NCBI RefSeq assembly: GCF_000378045.1
Contig: NZ_KB899104.1
Location: forward strand, 1 to 64,000
Reading direction: 5' to 3'
DNA: 64,000 bases
Source of the DNA: Marinobacterium rhizophilum DSM 18822
GTDB lineage: Bacteria > Pseudomonadota > Gammaproteobacteria > Pseudomonadales > Balneatricaceae
Of the stretch, positions 63,682-64,000 are shown piece by piece (positions within the stretch are counted from its first letter, which is position 1; each line of letters begins with the position of its first letter). Below the pieces are notes generated by a model. It made no database searches. It was not told where the DNA came from and saw only the letters and a program-made list of their open reading frames with translations. A program made the position numbers and the translations under genes.

Positions 63682-63867
63682 ATGAGAAAGTCAGTCCTGC
63701 TGCTGTGCGGCATTATCGTTGCCGCAGCAACGCTGGGAGCCGCCAATGAAGCCCTGAAACCAGGTCCTGTTCAACCCGTGGATATTGAATCCAGGATTCC
63801 AGCACCCCAACTGCACGATCAACCCAATACCCTTTTTGTAAACCCCGAGCAGACGCCAGAGCAATAA
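63682..63867 (+). CDS. Small secreted/periplasmic protein
   Basis: A 61-residue protein starting at ATG 63682 behind AAGGAG. It has an N-terminal signal-like helix (SVLLLCGIIVAAATLGA) and a short Pro-rich tail (KPGPVQPVDIESRIPAPQ), with no lipobox. The frame can be extended to 63616, but the ribosome site supports the shorter form. No family recognised. A candidate sigma-54 promoter lies upstream. Confidence 0.6.
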   Translation: MRKSVLLLCGIIVAAATLGAANEALKPGPVQPVDIESRIPAPQLHDQPNTLFVNPEQTPEQ

Positions 63868-63872
63868 GGTGA

Positions 63873-63891
63873 TTCGTATTTTCAATACGAA
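63873..63891 (+). terminator. Hairpin after the small secreted protein
   Basis: TTCGTATT-TTC-AATACGAA is a perfect 8-bp stem starting six bases after the stop, without a T-run. The remaining 63892-64000 is AT-rich with nothing supported. Confidence 0.35.
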
Positions 63892-64000
63892 GCAAATTGT
63901 ATCCATAAAGAGACAATATAACTCATTGATATAATTATATATTTTTGACATAAGCCAGCTAAAGTCTGCAAATAGAGACACTGTTAGGGAAATGTTACTC

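Overview
The window looks like a chromosomal piece of a GC-rich marine-type gammaproteobacterium (Pseudomonas/Oceanospirillales-like). The reasons are housekeeping genes of that flavour (HopJ-family protein, DinB, dodecin, a fused CysN-CysC) and REP-type palindromic repeats. Taxonomy is inferred from gene style only. Most of it (about 5.6-59.7 kb) reads as one very large locus for an ABC-exported, group-2-like capsular polysaccharide. An AT-rich, probably acquired core lies at about 41.9-47.7 kb.

Layout. 0-5.5 kb: HopJ-family protein, dinB, a small basic protein, an OlsF-like bifunctional ornithine-lipid acyltransferase behind a near-perfect PHO box, and a VWA/DnaJ-like pair. 5.6-9.1 kb (+): kpsS, a short-chain reductase and an LTA-synthase-like phosphotransferase. 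These converge on 9.3-24.6 kb (-): galU, pgi, a UDP-glucose-dehydrogenase-like protein without its catalytic cysteine, phosphomannomutase, a 2553-residue fully reducing type I polyketide synthase, an alpha-oxoamine synthase and a formyltransferase. The PKS, oxoamine synthase, reductase and KpsS recall the rkp-1 capsule region of Sinorhizobium. Together they suggest a dedicated, sphingoid-like lipid made for the capsule.

25.3-31.9 kb: sulfate activation (cysQ, cysNC, and cysD fused in frame to a dead IS630-type transposase/HTH module) and a frameshifted SLC13-type permease. 32-41.9 kb (-): gmd, rmd, a second phosphohexomutase, a sulfotransferase, two glycosyltransferases and kpsC. The last five genes are chained by 4-base ATGA/GTGA overlaps. 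The sulfur genes could feed PAPS to the sulfotransferase, so a sulfated capsule is the simplest reading.

41.9-54.5 kb (-): a decayed ugd, a UDP-glucuronate 4-epimerase, a 1291-residue triple GT4 glycosyltransferase, a coiled-coil methyltransferase, a coiled-coil protein, manC and another glycosyltransferase. 54.8-59.7 kb (-): export genes kpsE, kpsT, kpsM and a kpsD-like outer-membrane channel with a terminator behind it, then a small lipoprotein. 59.7-64 kb: a MITE-like element, a five-copy 49-bp tandem array whose core also sits inside kpsC, a lipoprotein, a FAH-family hydrolase, a dodecin and a small secreted protein. No rRNA, tRNA or CRISPR was seen.
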